Shown one piece after another: positions 7,327 to 15,966 of a stretch of 64,000 bases of DNA. The stretch lies in the NCBI RefSeq assembly GCF_023507745.1, contig NZ_JALPZO010000182.1, forward strand, positions 1 to 64,000. Direction: 5' to 3'. This DNA is from Vreelandella olivaria. GTDB lineage: Bacteria > Pseudomonadota > Gammaproteobacteria > Pseudomonadales > Halomonadaceae. The position numbers and the translations under genes were made by a program. The notes under the pieces were generated by a model. The model did no database searches. It was not told the DNA's origin and worked only from the letters and a program-made list of their open reading frames with translations. Every line of letters starts with the position of its first letter. Position 1 is the first letter of the stretch.

Positions 7327-9883
7327 TCATAACTGGCGTCTTGCCGCCCGTAGTTTGAAGCGAGATATACGGGCGGCAGACGTCCGGGCGTTGTTTGTCG
7401 CCCTGGTCTTGGCCGTTGCAGCTTCCACGATGATTGCTTTTTTCCTTGATCGCCTGGAGCGAGGTCTGGAGCGTCAGGCGGGCCAAATGCTGGGGGGAGA
7501 TTTGGTCTTGGAGCAGCGACAACCTTTCGATGAGGAACTGCGTACACGATTAGAGCAAGTCGGCTTTGTGCTGAGTGACCAGGTAGACTTAGTCTCTATG
7601 ATCAGTCGGGGAGAGCGCTTTCAACCCGCCAGCTTAAAAGCGGTCGATGACGTTTATCCACACTATGGTGTATCCCACGTGGATCGTGGCAACGGCACAG
7701 AGGAAATCGCATCCGGCCCACCACCGGGCGAAGCCTGGGCTGACCCACGCCTTGCTCAATTGATAGAAATCGAGTTGGGCGACCGCGTACAGGTAGGCCA
7801 AACAGAACTCACCATCAGCGGTATTATTGAACGTGAGGCGGATCAGTCCGGTGGGTTTGGTAACTTCAACCCTCGATTGATGCTGAATACTGCTGACTTG
7901 GAGGCCACAGGGCTGGTACAGCCAGGGGCGCGTGTCGATTTTGAGTTGTTGGCAGCCGGGCCGCCAGCTGCACTGGAACAAGTGCAAGGGCTACTTGCCG
8001 GACTAAGGCGTGACGGTGTTGATGTTAGGGATGTACGGGTCGATCGCCCTCAGTTAGGTAATGCCCTCCAGCGTGCGGAAAGCTATCTCGGTTTAGCCGG
8101 TCTGGCGGCTGTGCTGTTGGCTGGTGTTGCTGTTGCCATGTCAACCCGTCGCTACGTTGAGCGCCACCTGGATACTGCCGCATTACTACGCTGTTTTGGT
8201 GCCAGTCAATATCAGCTTGTGGTGATTTTCTCGCTTCAGTTACTGGGGCTAGCGCTGCTCGCATCAGTGGTCGGGGCGCTACTTGGCCTCATCGGGCAAG
8301 CGGTATTGCTTTGGCTACTCGTCAGCTTTTTACCCATGACACTGCCTCCACCCGGCATTATGCCGCTATGGTTGGGTATTTTTACCGCTTTAGCGGTACT
8401 GGTTGGCTTTGCAGGGCCAACGCTACTTCGCATCAAGCAGGTAAGTGCACTGAAAGTATTGCGCCGCGAACTAGACCCACTGCCACCCTCGGCATGGCTG
8501 GTAGTCGGTGTTGCCAGTATTGTCTTCGGTGGGCTGCTCTGGCTTTACTCGGGTAGCTTTCCACTGGCATTAGCGCTTCTCATTGGTGGAGCCGCACTGT
8601 TGGGCTTGCTATGGACAATCAGTTCGCTGCTACTTAATGGCTTGCTGATCGTTGTACAACGGATGACGGGGGGCGGCGAATGGTCCCAGGCGTTGCGTCT
8701 TGGTGGCAAACAGCTTGCCCGGCGCAAACAGGCAGGCCTTGGTCAACTATTGGCATTCTCGGTTACCTTTTTTGCCATGGCGATGATTGTCCTGGTGCGT
8801 GGTGACTTGCTGACTACTTGGCAGGATCAATTGCCAGAAGATGCTCCCAACTACTTTGCGATCAATATACAGCCCAGCGAGCGCGACGCTTTTGAAAGAG
8901 TGATTGCTCCTCGCGTCGATACCCAAAGTACGCTCTATCCTATGGTGCGTGGCCGGATTACCGCGATTAATAACCAAGCACCAGGAGATGTCGTTCCACC
9001 TGACGCCAGAGGCGATGGCTCGTTACGCCGTGAGCTGAACCTCACCTGGCAGGCCGAACTGCCGGAAGGTAATCAAATAGTGGCAGGGCAGTGGTTTACG
9101 ACATTGAGCGAACCACAAGGGTGGATGGGGGCTGTAGAGGCAACACCTCGAGCCGTTGATGAAAGCGTGCCCATATCAGTGGAAGATGGGTTGGCTGAGC
9201 GGCTGGGCTTAGGTGTGGGCGATGAGCTAACGTTTTCAGTGGGTAGTGACACCATTACTACTCATATCGAGAGTTTGCGTAGCCTCAATTGGGATAGTTT
9301 CAACCCCAACTTCTTTGTCATTTTCCCGCCAGGCATACTGGAGTCTTTTGGGCACAGCTATATCACCGCGTTCCATCTGCCAGATAGTGAGCAGGGGCTG
9401 ATACGTCAACTGGTTAGCGATTTCCCCGGTGTTTCGTTACTTAATGTTGACGCTATTCTAGGCCAGGTGCGAGACGTGTTAACTCAAGTAACCCGTGCAG
9501 TAGAGTTAGTGCTTGCTCTGGTGCTGCTGGCGGGCATCAGTGTGTTATATGCTGCGCTGACCGCAAGCCGACCAGTGCGTGCCCATGAAAGTGGGCTGCT
9601 ACGCGTATTTGGTGCGGGGAACCGCATGATATCCCGGGTGCAATGGGCAGAGTATGCGCTACTTGGTTTTACCAGTGGCCTGATGGGGGCTGCCCTTGCC
9701 GAGCTGGCGACTGCCGGGCTCTACCTGTATTGGTTGGATCTAACTCCGCGCTTGCATATAGGGCTATGGGTCATACTGCCATTAGGCGGAGCGTTACTGA
9801 TCGGTGCGATTGGTCATGCCCTTTCTTACAGCCTTAGACGACAGGCACCTGCTGCCAGCCTTGGGCTGATAGGAGAAGCCTAG
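7319..9883 (+). CDS. ybbP: YbbP-like FtsX-family ABC permease
   Basis: This large permease (about 854 residues from the ATG at 7319) has an N-terminal helix, a large periplasmic domain, a block of helices in the middle (residues ~250-450), a second periplasmic domain and a final three-helix FtsX bundle. That two-bundle arrangement is typical of the YbbP family. Earlier in-frame ATG and GTG codons exist, but 7319 sits at the end of ybbA with the stop and start overlapping, indicating translational coupling. It should form the membrane partner of the ATPase encoded by ybbA. Confidence 0.87.
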   Translation: MSDHNWRLAARSLKRDIRAADVRALFVALVLAVAASTMIAFFLDRLERGLERQAGQMLGGDLVLEQRQPFDEELRTRLEQVGFVLSDQVDLVSMISRGERFQPASLKAVDDVYPHYGVSHVDRGNGTEEIASGPPPGEAWADPRLAQLIEIELGDRVQVGQTELTISGIIEREADQSGGFGNFNPRLMLNTADLEATGLVQPGARVDFELLAAGPPAALEQVQGLLAGLRRDGVDVRDVRVDRPQLGNALQRAESYLGLAGLAAVLLAGVAVAMSTRRYVERHLDTAALLRCFGASQYQLVVIFSLQLLGLALLASVVGALLGLIGQAVLLWLLVSFLPMTLPPPGIMPLWLGIFTALAVLVGFAGPTLLRIKQVSALKVLRRELDPLPPSAWLVVGVASIVFGGLLWLYSGSFPLALALLIGGAALLGLLWTISSLLLNGLLIVVQRMTGGGEWSQALRLGGKQLARRKQAGLGQLLAFSVTFFAMAMIVLVRGDLLTTWQDQLPEDAPNYFAINIQPSERDAFERVIAPRVDTQSTLYPMVRGRITAINNQAPGDVVPPDARGDGSLRRELNLTWQAELPEGNQIVAGQWFTTLSEPQGWMGAVEATPRAVDESVPISVEDGLAERLGLGVGDELTFSVGSDTITTHIESLRSLNWDSFNPNFFVIFPPGILESFGHSYITAFHLPDSEQGLIRQLVSDFPGVSLLNVDAILGQVRDVLTQVTRAVELVLALVLLAGISVLYAALTASRPVRAHESGLLRVFGAGNRMISRVQWAEYALLGFTSGLMGAALAELATAGLYLYWLDLTPRLHIGLWVILPLGGALLIGAIGHALSYSLRRQAPAASLGLIGEA

Positions 9884-10078
9884 GTAGTTTGATGTGGTAA
9901 TGGCCTACCCTGATAAGGGAGTATTGCTGCGGGCGTGTAACGTCTGTGTCTGCTCCCTTCAACATGAAACATGCTCATGCACGACCTGACGCGGATGCGA
10001 TGAAAGTCGCGTCAGGCTGCGTTATCATAGCGCCCTCGCTTCTCCCATGATGATCCTTTCGCTACGAGGTTCCCGCCG
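9884..10078. promoter_or_regulatory. glyA upstream region with a hairpin
   Basis: The 195-base gap contains a 9-bp inverted repeat (9985-9993 with 10008-10016, loop 14) made of CCTGACGCG and its complement, followed by TATCAT at 10023-10028 that could serve as a -10 box for glyA. The hairpin has no T tract, so it may be a weak ybbP terminator or a glyA leader element. I do not recognise a riboswitch. Confidence 0.35.
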
Positions 10079-11344
10079 ATGTTCAGCCGCGATATGACAA
10101 TTGCCGGATTTGATGATGCACTTTTTTCCGCTATGCAGAAAGAAGTCGAGCGCCAAGAAGCCCATATCGAACTCATTGCTTCTGAAAACTATGCCAGCCC
10201 TCGCGTACTGGAAGCCCAGGGCAGTCAACTGACCAACAAATATGCTGAAGGCTACCCAGGCAAGCGTTATTACGGCGGTTGTGAGTTTGTCGATATCGCT
10301 GAAAACCTCGCGATCGACTATGCCAAGGAGTTATTCGGCGCTACCTACGCTAATGTGCAACCGCACTCCGGCTCTCAAGCCAATAGTGCGGTTTTTCAGG
10401 CGCTGGTAAAACCAGGCGATACTATTTTGGGGATGAGTCTGGACGCGGGAGGGCACTTAACCCATGGTGCCAAGCCTAATTTCTCTGGCAAGCACTATAA
10501 TGCCATTCAGTATGGACTGAACGAACAGGGCTTGATTGATTACAATCAGGTCGCTGAGCTGGCCCGTGAGCACAAGCCTAAGATGATCATCGCAGGCTTC
10601 TCAGCCTACTCACAAATTGTTGATTGGGCTAAATTCCGTGAAATCGCTGATGAAGTTGGCGCTTATTTACTGGTAGATATGGCTCATATTGCAGGCCTGG
10701 TGGCGGCCGGTGTATACCCAAGCCCATTGCCCCACGCCCACGTTGTTACCTCTACCACCCACAAAACGCTACGCGGACCCCGTAGTGGCGTGATTCTCTC
10801 AGCGGAGAATGACGCGGATATTGAGAAAAAACTCCAGTCAGCTGTTTTCCCCGGAGGGCAGGGCGGGCCGCTAATGCATGTTATTGCGGCTAAGGCCATC
10901 TGCTTCAAGGAGGCGATGGCGCCTGAGTTTAAGGCTTATCAGCAGCAGGTGGTGAAAAATGCTCAAACGATGGCCAGGGTATTTATTGACCGTGGTTACG
11001 ATATCGTTTCGGGCGGCACTGAAGATCATCTGTTTCTACTCTCCCTGATTAAGCAGGGGGTAACTGGAAAAGACGCGGATGCTGCTCTTGGTCGTGCCCA
11101 TATTACGGTGAATAAAAACGCGGTACCTAACGACCCGCAAAGCCCCTTTGTGACCTCGGGTTTGCGTATTGGTACGCCAGCCGTTACCACGCGTGGTTTT
11201 GGTGAGGAAGAGTGTCGTCAGTTGGCGGGCTGGATTTGTGACATTCTGGACCAGTTGGCCAAAGGCGAAGACACCAGCGCCATTGAAGCCCAGGTGCAGG
11301 AAAAAGTGGCAGATGTATGTGGCCGCTTCCCTGTCTATAAGTAA
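10079..11344 (+). CDS. glyA: serine hydroxymethyltransferase
   Basis: Full-length (421 residues) PLP enzyme that interconverts serine plus tetrahydrofolate with glycine plus 5,10-methylene-tetrahydrofolate, the main source of one-carbon units. Characteristic segments are [11 protein letters not shown] near the N-terminus, [15 protein letters not shown], the PLP-lysine site [15 protein letters not shown], and the closing [10 protein letters not shown]. The ATG at 10079 follows a weak GAGGTT ribosome site. It appears monocistronic, with a double hairpin downstream. Confidence 0.97.
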   Translation: MFSRDMTIAGFDDALFSAMQKEVERQEAHIELIASENYASPRVLEAQGSQLTNKYAEGYPGKRYYGGCEFVDIAENLAIDYAKELFGATYANVQPHSGSQANSAVFQALVKPGDTILGMSLDAGGHLTHGAKPNFSGKHYNAIQYGLNEQGLIDYNQVAELAREHKPKMIIAGFSAYSQIVDWAKFREIADEVGAYLLVDMAHIAGLVAAGVYPSPLPHAHVVTSTTHKTLRGPRSGVILSAENDADIEKKLQSAVFPGGQGGPLMHVIAAKAICFKEAMAPEFKAYQQQVVKNAQTMARVFIDRGYDIVSGGTEDHLFLLSLIKQGVTGKDADAALGRAHITVNKNAVPNDPQSPFVTSGLRIGTPAVTTRGFGEEECRQLAGWICDILDQLAKGEDTSAIEAQVQEKVADVCGRFPVYK

Positions 11345-11355
11345 TGTGCTGTGTA

Positions 11356-11427
11356 CTTAAAGAACCACGTATGAGTGGTTCTTTAAGGTAAACAAAAAGC
11401 GCTAGCGAAGAGCTAGCGCTTTTTTTT
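11356..11427 (+). terminator. tandem terminator hairpins after glyA
   Basis: Two hairpins follow the stop codon. The first pairs 11356-11368 with 11375-11387 around a six-base loop. The second pairs 11394-11406 with the complementary GCTAGCGCTTTTT run and ends in seven to eight Ts (to 11427), a textbook intrinsic terminator. The A-rich 5' arm of the second would also serve the convergent glycosyltransferase. Confidence 0.85.
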
Positions 11428-11440
11428 GCAGTGGTAGCTA

Positions 11441-12244
11441 TCACTCCTCTTGGCGGATAATGCTCACCGTTTGTTGCTCTTTAGTCCATTTTCCCGCTTT
11501 TTTATCAATGTACTGGAAATACTCGTTGGTAAAACTTCCCTGGTTGCAAGCATGCCGGTAAGAGACAGTGGGCACACTATTCTGGTCCAATAGCTTGATA
11601 AACACCCCTGGTCCTGTCAGTTCGAACACATTGGTTAGCGCGTTTTCATTGATGTTTTGATGTACTCGTTCAATCAGTTGCCACAGGTGAGGATTGTTAG
11701 GTTTGCTCGCGATAAAATAGTTACTCAACTCACCTCTGCGGGTGGTTACATATAGCTCATCAATAGTAGTCGGGACGACGTGGGAGAGTGGCCAAATAGC
11801 ATGTGCATCAATGTCTAAATACACGCCGCCATGCTTGTACAATACGAGTAAGCGCCACAAGTCAGCCTGGGCAGCCCCAATCTGTAGTTTTGAGTAGCTA
11901 TCTAATAAGGCGCCATCATAGTTTTGGGCGATGAAGGCATAGCGCGCTTCCGTAATCATAAAGCGGTATTCGAAGCGTGGTGCCATCAACCGATTAAACA
12001 GGTAATTGAGATAAACCGGTAGCGTGACCTTATTGGTGAAGTTGGTTTGCCAAATTATCTGGGGGATAACAGATGTATGTTTTGGCTTCAATAACGGGGC
12101 AGCATAACCAGGCAGTGTAAAGCGTTTATTGGGGAAAAAAGTATGAAAAACATAGCTAAATAGCTTAGTGATGTTGGCAAGTAATTTAATGACACGACTT
12201 GCTGCCACGATCATGATGTTTTTTACACGTGAGCTGGTTGGCAT
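11441..12244 (-). CDS. DXD-sugar glycosyltransferase (OCH1/capsule type)
   Basis: 267 residues with the glycosyltransferase-sugar-binding DXD region: IPQIIWQTN near residue 65, then GAAQADLWRLLVLYKHGG followed by VYLDIDA, where DID is the metal/nucleotide-sugar binding DXD. Family members (PF04488) add hexoses to lipopolysaccharide, capsule or glycans. An N-terminal amphipathic or membrane-associated stretch (~8-35) is likely. It stands alone between glyA and envelope lipoprotein genes and is visibly more AT-rich than its neighbours, consistent with acquisition. The acceptor cannot be told from sequence. Confidence 0.75.
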   Translation of the reverse strand: MPTSSRVKNIMIVAASRVIKLLANITKLFSYVFHTFFPNKRFTLPGYAAPLLKPKHTSVIPQIIWQTNFTNKVTLPVYLNYLFNRLMAPRFEYRFMITEARYAFIAQNYDGALLDSYSKLQIGAAQADLWRLLVLYKHGGVYLDIDAHAIWPLSHVVPTTIDELYVTTRRGELSNYFIASKPNNPHLWQLIERVHQNINENALTNVFELTGPGVFIKLLDQNSVPTVSYRHACNQGSFTNEYFQYIDKKAGKWTKEQQTVSIIRQEE

Positions 12245-12288
12245 ATTGCTCCTGCCTGTGAGGGAGAAATCATATGGTTGATAAATGC

Positions 12289-12879
12289 TTACCAGCCGCC
12301 TTGGCTTTCCAATAAACTGCGGGTGTTGTTGTTCAGTGGCAGTCTGAAGTCCGCGCTGCCCAGTACCATGGCATCGCCTGCCCTGACGACCCGAGCACTA
12401 ACATAAAGGTAGTCCTGCCCTTGAGCATAAGTACCCATCAGAATAGAGCGAGCATTATGCTGGGCACTTAACCTCTGAACCTGGCGGGATAAAATGAGTT
12501 CACCCACGTTCTCTTCAATAAACATGCTATCGCGCATTTTTACTTCACGTACCTGCATTCCTTCCCTGGCTAATGCTGATGCCATGAGCTCAGAGCTGAT
12601 ACGTCCAAAGGTGGAAGACTGGCTCAGATTGTCGATGCTGACAAAGGTGGCGGCAATCATTGGGCTGTAGCGGGTGAGGTCTGGGTTATTGGCGACCATC
12701 TGTTGGGCCGCCATATGGGCCAGTTCAGAGAGATCGGGTTCAGGCTCAGCCGTTTGGGCATTGGTATTACCAAATGTGCTACACCCGGCCAGCATAAGTA
12801 TAGCAAAAGCAATCGACAGCCCGCTGGTGGTTCGAGCTAAACAGCGCAGCTTCAGCAGGGAAGAAAAAAGTAAAAGCAT
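12289..12879 (-). CDS. FlgO-family outer-membrane lipoprotein
   Basis: From the ATG at 12879 the product is 196 residues and begins with a lipoprotein signal (hydrophobic stretch ending LMLAGCS, Cys33 lipidated). The body matches the FlgO domain: repeated use of 'LSELAHMAAQQMV', 'VSIDNLSQSSTFGR', 'SELMASALAREG' and a C-terminal 'YVSARVVRAGDAMVLGS'. FlgO in Vibrio is an outer-membrane protein of flagellar stability. An upstream frame extends to 13056 but overlaps the preceding lipoprotein gene; the chosen start lies 4 bases after that gene's stop and implies coupling. No flagellar structural genes are in the window. Confidence 0.8.
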   Translation of the reverse strand: MLLLFSSLLKLRCLARTTSGLSIAFAILMLAGCSTFGNTNAQTAEPEPDLSELAHMAAQQMVANNPDLTRYSPMIAATFVSIDNLSQSSTFGRISSELMASALAREGMQVREVKMRDSMFIEENVGELILSRQVQRLSAQHNARSILMGTYAQGQDYLYVSARVVRAGDAMVLGSADFRLPLNNNTRSLLESQGGW

Positions 12880-12883
12880 GTTG

Positions 12884-13621
12884 TTACCAAGTGTCGGTGA
12901 TAGAAACAGTCGGTGTTGTCGGAGCTTGAGGGACGCGATGGGGAGCGTATTGGCGCCGATCACCCGCATTAATGTAATAAATATTGGATGAAGAGTAGAG
13001 AATACGGTCTTCCTCAAGAATCTGGGTGGTAACAATAATTTCCTCGTTTCCGCCATGCGTCCAGCTACCCGTGGTGGTATCCGCTATCATGGCGGCAGGA
13101 ATCAGGGCCAGAGCAGGCTCACTCCAGTTGCGCAGCGGCATACTGGCTACCGCAATACCTCCTGCAAGCGCGGTATAGGCGCCAAAAGGGGGGCGTGTAT
13201 AGCCCCTGTCGCGGTGCTCGACCACTTCTACTTCTATCTGGACAGTGGCACCCCCTGAACGGGGCTGTGTGGTTACACTTCCCCCGCGGGACACCAGCTC
13301 ACTGGTGAGCAGCGTACGAAAGCCGCGTTCAAACTCTCCGCCGCTGTAAGCACTTAGGTAAGGGTGCTCTTCAGCAGGGATATAGAGGTCTCTAAAACGC
13401 ACTCGTTCGCTGCGTAGAATACCTGCTGCTTCATGTTGGGCAAGCACCTCCCAGTGCTGGGCAGCCTGCATACGCTGCTGTTCCGTGTATGGATAAGTGG
13501 TCGCCACCGGTGCCTGTGATGTGTTGGCATAGAAGCAGCCGCTTAGCATCAGGCTCGCAAATCCTAGGCTAACAGGACGTAATAAATAACCGATAGAGGA
13601 TGATATAGAACGGATGCGCAC
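12884..13621 (-). CDS. lipoprotein of unknown function, paired with FlgO-like gene
   Basis: A 245-residue product starting at GTG (13621) with AAGGA nine bases upstream. It has a signal peptide and a lipobox ending LMLSGC (Cys29), then a soluble domain with segments resembling a curli/GNA1162-like fold (ERGFRTLLTSELVSRGG) and a Gly/Ala-rich hydrophobic stretch (TALAGGIAVASMPL) that could be a membrane or barrel-associated loop. I do not recognise a named family. Tight spacing with the FlgO-like gene suggests a common envelope role. Its upstream region is shared divergently with the MotB-like gene. Confidence 0.7.
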   Translation of the reverse strand: MRIRSISSSIGYLLRPVSLGFASLMLSGCFYANTSQAPVATTYPYTEQQRMQAAQHWEVLAQHEAAGILRSERVRFRDLYIPAEEHPYLSAYSGGEFERGFRTLLTSELVSRGGSVTTQPRSGGATVQIEVEVVEHRDRGYTRPPFGAYTALAGGIAVASMPLRNWSEPALALIPAAMIADTTTGSWTHGGNEEIIVTTQILEEDRILYSSSNIYYINAGDRRQYAPHRVPQAPTTPTVSITDTW

Positions 13622-13724
13622 CTGATAGTTCCTTCTCGCTACGAAACGGCTTTTGATAGACTAGTTTGCCATGCTTAGTTTAAATCGGCTACGAGGTTAA
13701 AAACTTGAATGAGTAATAGCACCT

Positions 13725-14732
13725 ATGCTTGAAGATCACCGCGCCGGTCCGCGTCACGACACGCTACTTTCCAGCTATCTGGAAGATGACAGCAATAGTG
13801 GCTGGATGATTAGCTACATTGACATCATGACGCTGCTTGTAGCGCTGTTTGTGATCATTATTACAGCTGCGGGTGTCACTTCGCCATCCTGGCTTCCACA
13901 GCAAGCGCTTTCTGAGCAGGATGATGATGTATCACCCGTCTTCGAAGTTCCGCTGCCTATAGAGCTTGGAAGCATACGCCAACAACGTCAGGCCAATGTA
14001 GTGAGCAGTATACCTGGAGAATTAAGCCCAATGGCCATTAGTGCGGCGCTGGGCGTGGCGGGACTGCCCGCGCGTCGGCCAGTGATGGCAGTACCGCCTC
14101 TATTAGCCAGGGTGGTGGATGAGCCGACTGCTCCAGAGCCTCCGGCTAGTGTGGTATTACCACGATTACTACTGCCTACTCACGAAAGAGAGCTCGCGTC
14201 GCCGTTGGCTGATTATATGGTGCTACTGACGGATCGTCCTCCCGTTAATGTCCAGGAAGTAACCGATGAAGCGATGAGCAGCGTTCTGGTGCTTGATGAA
14301 CAGTTGCCGGAGCGCGTGGAAACCTCCACTTATCTCCCCAATCTTGAAGGTGTGGAAGTTTCCCGCGTAGCCGAAGGGATTAGCCTGCGCGTACAGGACC
14401 AACTGCTCTTCCCTTCGGCTACAGCGGAGCTGACAGAAGGCGGTTCTTCGTTGGTAGGGAGTTTACTGGAGACTATTCAGCGCTATGAAGGTGAGGTCTG
14501 GGTAGAAGGGCATTCTGATAGTCAGCCCATCAATACCCCTGAGTTTTCCTCCAACTGGGCACTTTCAAGTGCTCGTGCTATCGCCATTGTCGAGACCCTT
14601 GAAGCCGCAGGGGTTGATGCTGCACGCTTAAGAGCCGTAGGTCTGGCTGCTACACAGCCATTAGAGGATAACAGCACACCCGAGGGGCGAGCACGTAATC
14701 GCCGGGTAGAGGTTGTTATTCATGTGGAGTAG
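13725..14732 (+). CDS. MotB/OmpA-like peptidoglycan-binding inner-membrane protein
   Basis: 335 residues: a single membrane helix at 27-50 (WMISYIDIMTLLVALFVII) that keeps the MotB-type Asp (Asp33) used for ion conduction, a long Pro/Ala-rich linker (~51-215), and a C-terminal OmpA domain containing EGHSDS and NWALSSARA plus a final GRARNRRVEV. Canonical MotB proteins sit beside motA and have a short plug; here there is no motA nearby and the linker is long. It may be a flagellar stator relative, a TolR/ExbD-like motor component, or a peptidoglycan anchor working with the FlgO-like lipoproteins transcribed the other way. Function is therefore tentative. Confidence 0.75.
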   Translation: MLEDHRAGPRHDTLLSSYLEDDSNSGWMISYIDIMTLLVALFVIIITAAGVTSPSWLPQQALSEQDDDVSPVFEVPLPIELGSIRQQRQANVVSSIPGELSPMAISAALGVAGLPARRPVMAVPPLLARVVDEPTAPEPPASVVLPRLLLPTHERELASPLADYMVLLTDRPPVNVQEVTDEAMSSVLVLDEQLPERVETSTYLPNLEGVEVSRVAEGISLRVQDQLLFPSATAELTEGGSSLVGSLLETIQRYEGEVWVEGHSDSQPINTPEFSSNWALSSARAIAIVETLEAAGVDAARLRAVGLAATQPLEDNSTPEGRARNRRVEVVIHVE

Positions 14733-14832
14733 CGTAACTGAACTGGGTACAGCTTTTTTTATTGTTAATGATTACGTTGACAGTTGTGCCAATAGGCCAG
14801 TGTAACAGTGGGAATAACCTAATATTCAAGAG

Positions 14833-14849
14833 CGCACCTATTTGGTGCA
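14833..14849 (+). promoter_or_regulatory. candidate NtrC-binding site
   Basis: CGCACC-N5-GGTGCA matches 11 of the 12 conserved bases of the enterobacterial NtrC palindrome TGCACC-N5-GGTGCA. Its centre (14841) is ~108 bp upstream of the start predicted from the -24/-12 element at 14923-14938, which is where glnA-type NtrC enhancers sit. Identified by eye, no matrix score. Confidence 0.6.
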
Positions 14850-14922
14850 TTGTGCTAATGCTTTTTCTTATTTGTTTGTTTTTCCTTTTTTAAATTATTG
14901 AATTTTAATTTATTTTATTGTT

Positions 14923-14938
14923 TGGCATATAAAATGCT
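14923..14938 (+). promoter_or_regulatory. candidate sigma-54 (-24/-12) promoter
   Basis: TGGCAT-N6-ATGCT has the GG and GC dinucleotides exactly 12 bases apart (14924 and 14936), as RpoN promoters require. It differs from TGGCACG-N4-TTGCW at three less conserved positions. The region around it is strikingly AT-rich, and the next gene starts at 14998 with a ~50-base leader. Confidence 0.6.
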
Positions 14939-14997
14939 TGGCTGCTTATCTACACACCAAAAGTGCACAAACACTTTTTAGATCAATAGGTGGTGCT

Positions 14998-15933
14998 ATG
15001 TCTGAACACGCCAATGCTCCTTTAGCCTCCGCAGCGATAAGCAGTATTGATCCGGCGCTGCAACCACGCCTGGTGGTTACCGACCTTGATGGCTCACTGT
15101 TGGACCACCATAGCTATGACTTTTCTCCTGCTGCTCCCTGGCTTGCGCGCCTCAAGCAGTTAGGTGTGCCGGTCATTCCGGTTACCAGTAAAACCCGCGC
15201 TGAACTCATCCCCCTACGTGAGACTCTTGGACTGACAGCGACCCCATTTATTGCAGAAAATGGAGCAGTGATTGGCTTGCCCCCCGGTTGGTGTCATGCC
15301 CGTTTAGACCGGCCAGGCAACGCACAGGATGGAATTGTGATTAAGCACACAGGCGTTGATATCGGCTTTATCCGGGCGCGGCTCAATATATGGCGGAAGC
15401 GGCTTAATATTCACTTTACCCGTATGGGCGAACTCAGTACTCAGGAAGTGATGGAGTTGACAGGGCTGGATGAAACACGTGCCAAGGCGGCCCGTCAGCG
15501 TGAAGGAAGTGAACCACTGATTTGGCGGGATGATGAAGCTGCGCTGGAGACATTTCGGCATGCTTTGGAAGGGGATGGCCTTGAGCTGACTCAAGGCGGG
15601 CGTTTTTGGCACGTAATGGGGCGCGCATCTGATAAGGGGAGTGCTGTGGAATGGCTCATCAAGCGCTTTACCTCCTTACGAGGAAGCCAGCCCGTTTCAT
15701 TGGGTTTAGGTGATGGGCCGAACGATATCACCATGCTGGAAGCGGTGAATCAAGCCGTGGTCATCAAAGGATGTCATGACCTGCAGGTGGAGCCGCACAA
15801 CGTGTCTTTATACCGTACCCAAGCAACAGGGCCAGCAGGCTGGGCTGAGGGGGTGGCTCACTGGTGGGGGCGAGATAACGGTCGTTTAGCGGAGGTGCCG
15901 GATAACAAAGCCGCTAATTCTGTTGCGGTATGA
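14998..15933 (+). CDS. glucosyl-/mannosyl-3-phosphoglycerate phosphatase (HAD-IIB)
   Basis: 311 residues from the ATG at 14998 (TAGGTGG ribosome site). The HAD nucleophile is Asp29 with Asp31 in VVTDLDGSLLD; motif II-type Thr/Ser occurs in IPVTSKTRAEL, and motifs III/IV in ...GSAVEWLIKRF and LGLGDGPNDITML. It most resembles the MPGP-related group (E. coli YedP) that hydrolyses mannosyl- or glucosyl-3-phosphoglycerate. Since the next gene, 33 bases on, encodes a GpgS-type synthase, the natural substrate here is probably glucosyl-3-phosphoglycerate and the product glucosylglycerate. The pair appears to be an operon driven by a sigma-54 promoter. Confidence 0.82.
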   Translation: MSEHANAPLASAAISSIDPALQPRLVVTDLDGSLLDHHSYDFSPAAPWLARLKQLGVPVIPVTSKTRAELIPLRETLGLTATPFIAENGAVIGLPPGWCHARLDRPGNAQDGIVIKHTGVDIGFIRARLNIWRKRLNIHFTRMGELSTQEVMELTGLDETRAKAARQREGSEPLIWRDDEAALETFRHALEGDGLELTQGGRFWHVMGRASDKGSAVEWLIKRFTSLRGSQPVSLGLGDGPNDITMLEAVNQAVVIKGCHDLQVEPHNVSLYRTQATGPAGWAEGVAHWWGRDNGRLAEVPDNKAANSVAV

Positions 15934-15966
15934 TTGCATGATCGTATAAGCCAAGGGAGGCTGCTC

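Noticed and set aside
14758-14800. Second NtrC site upstream of the first
   Set aside because: TGTGCC...GCCAGT resembles half-sites but does not form the required palindrome.
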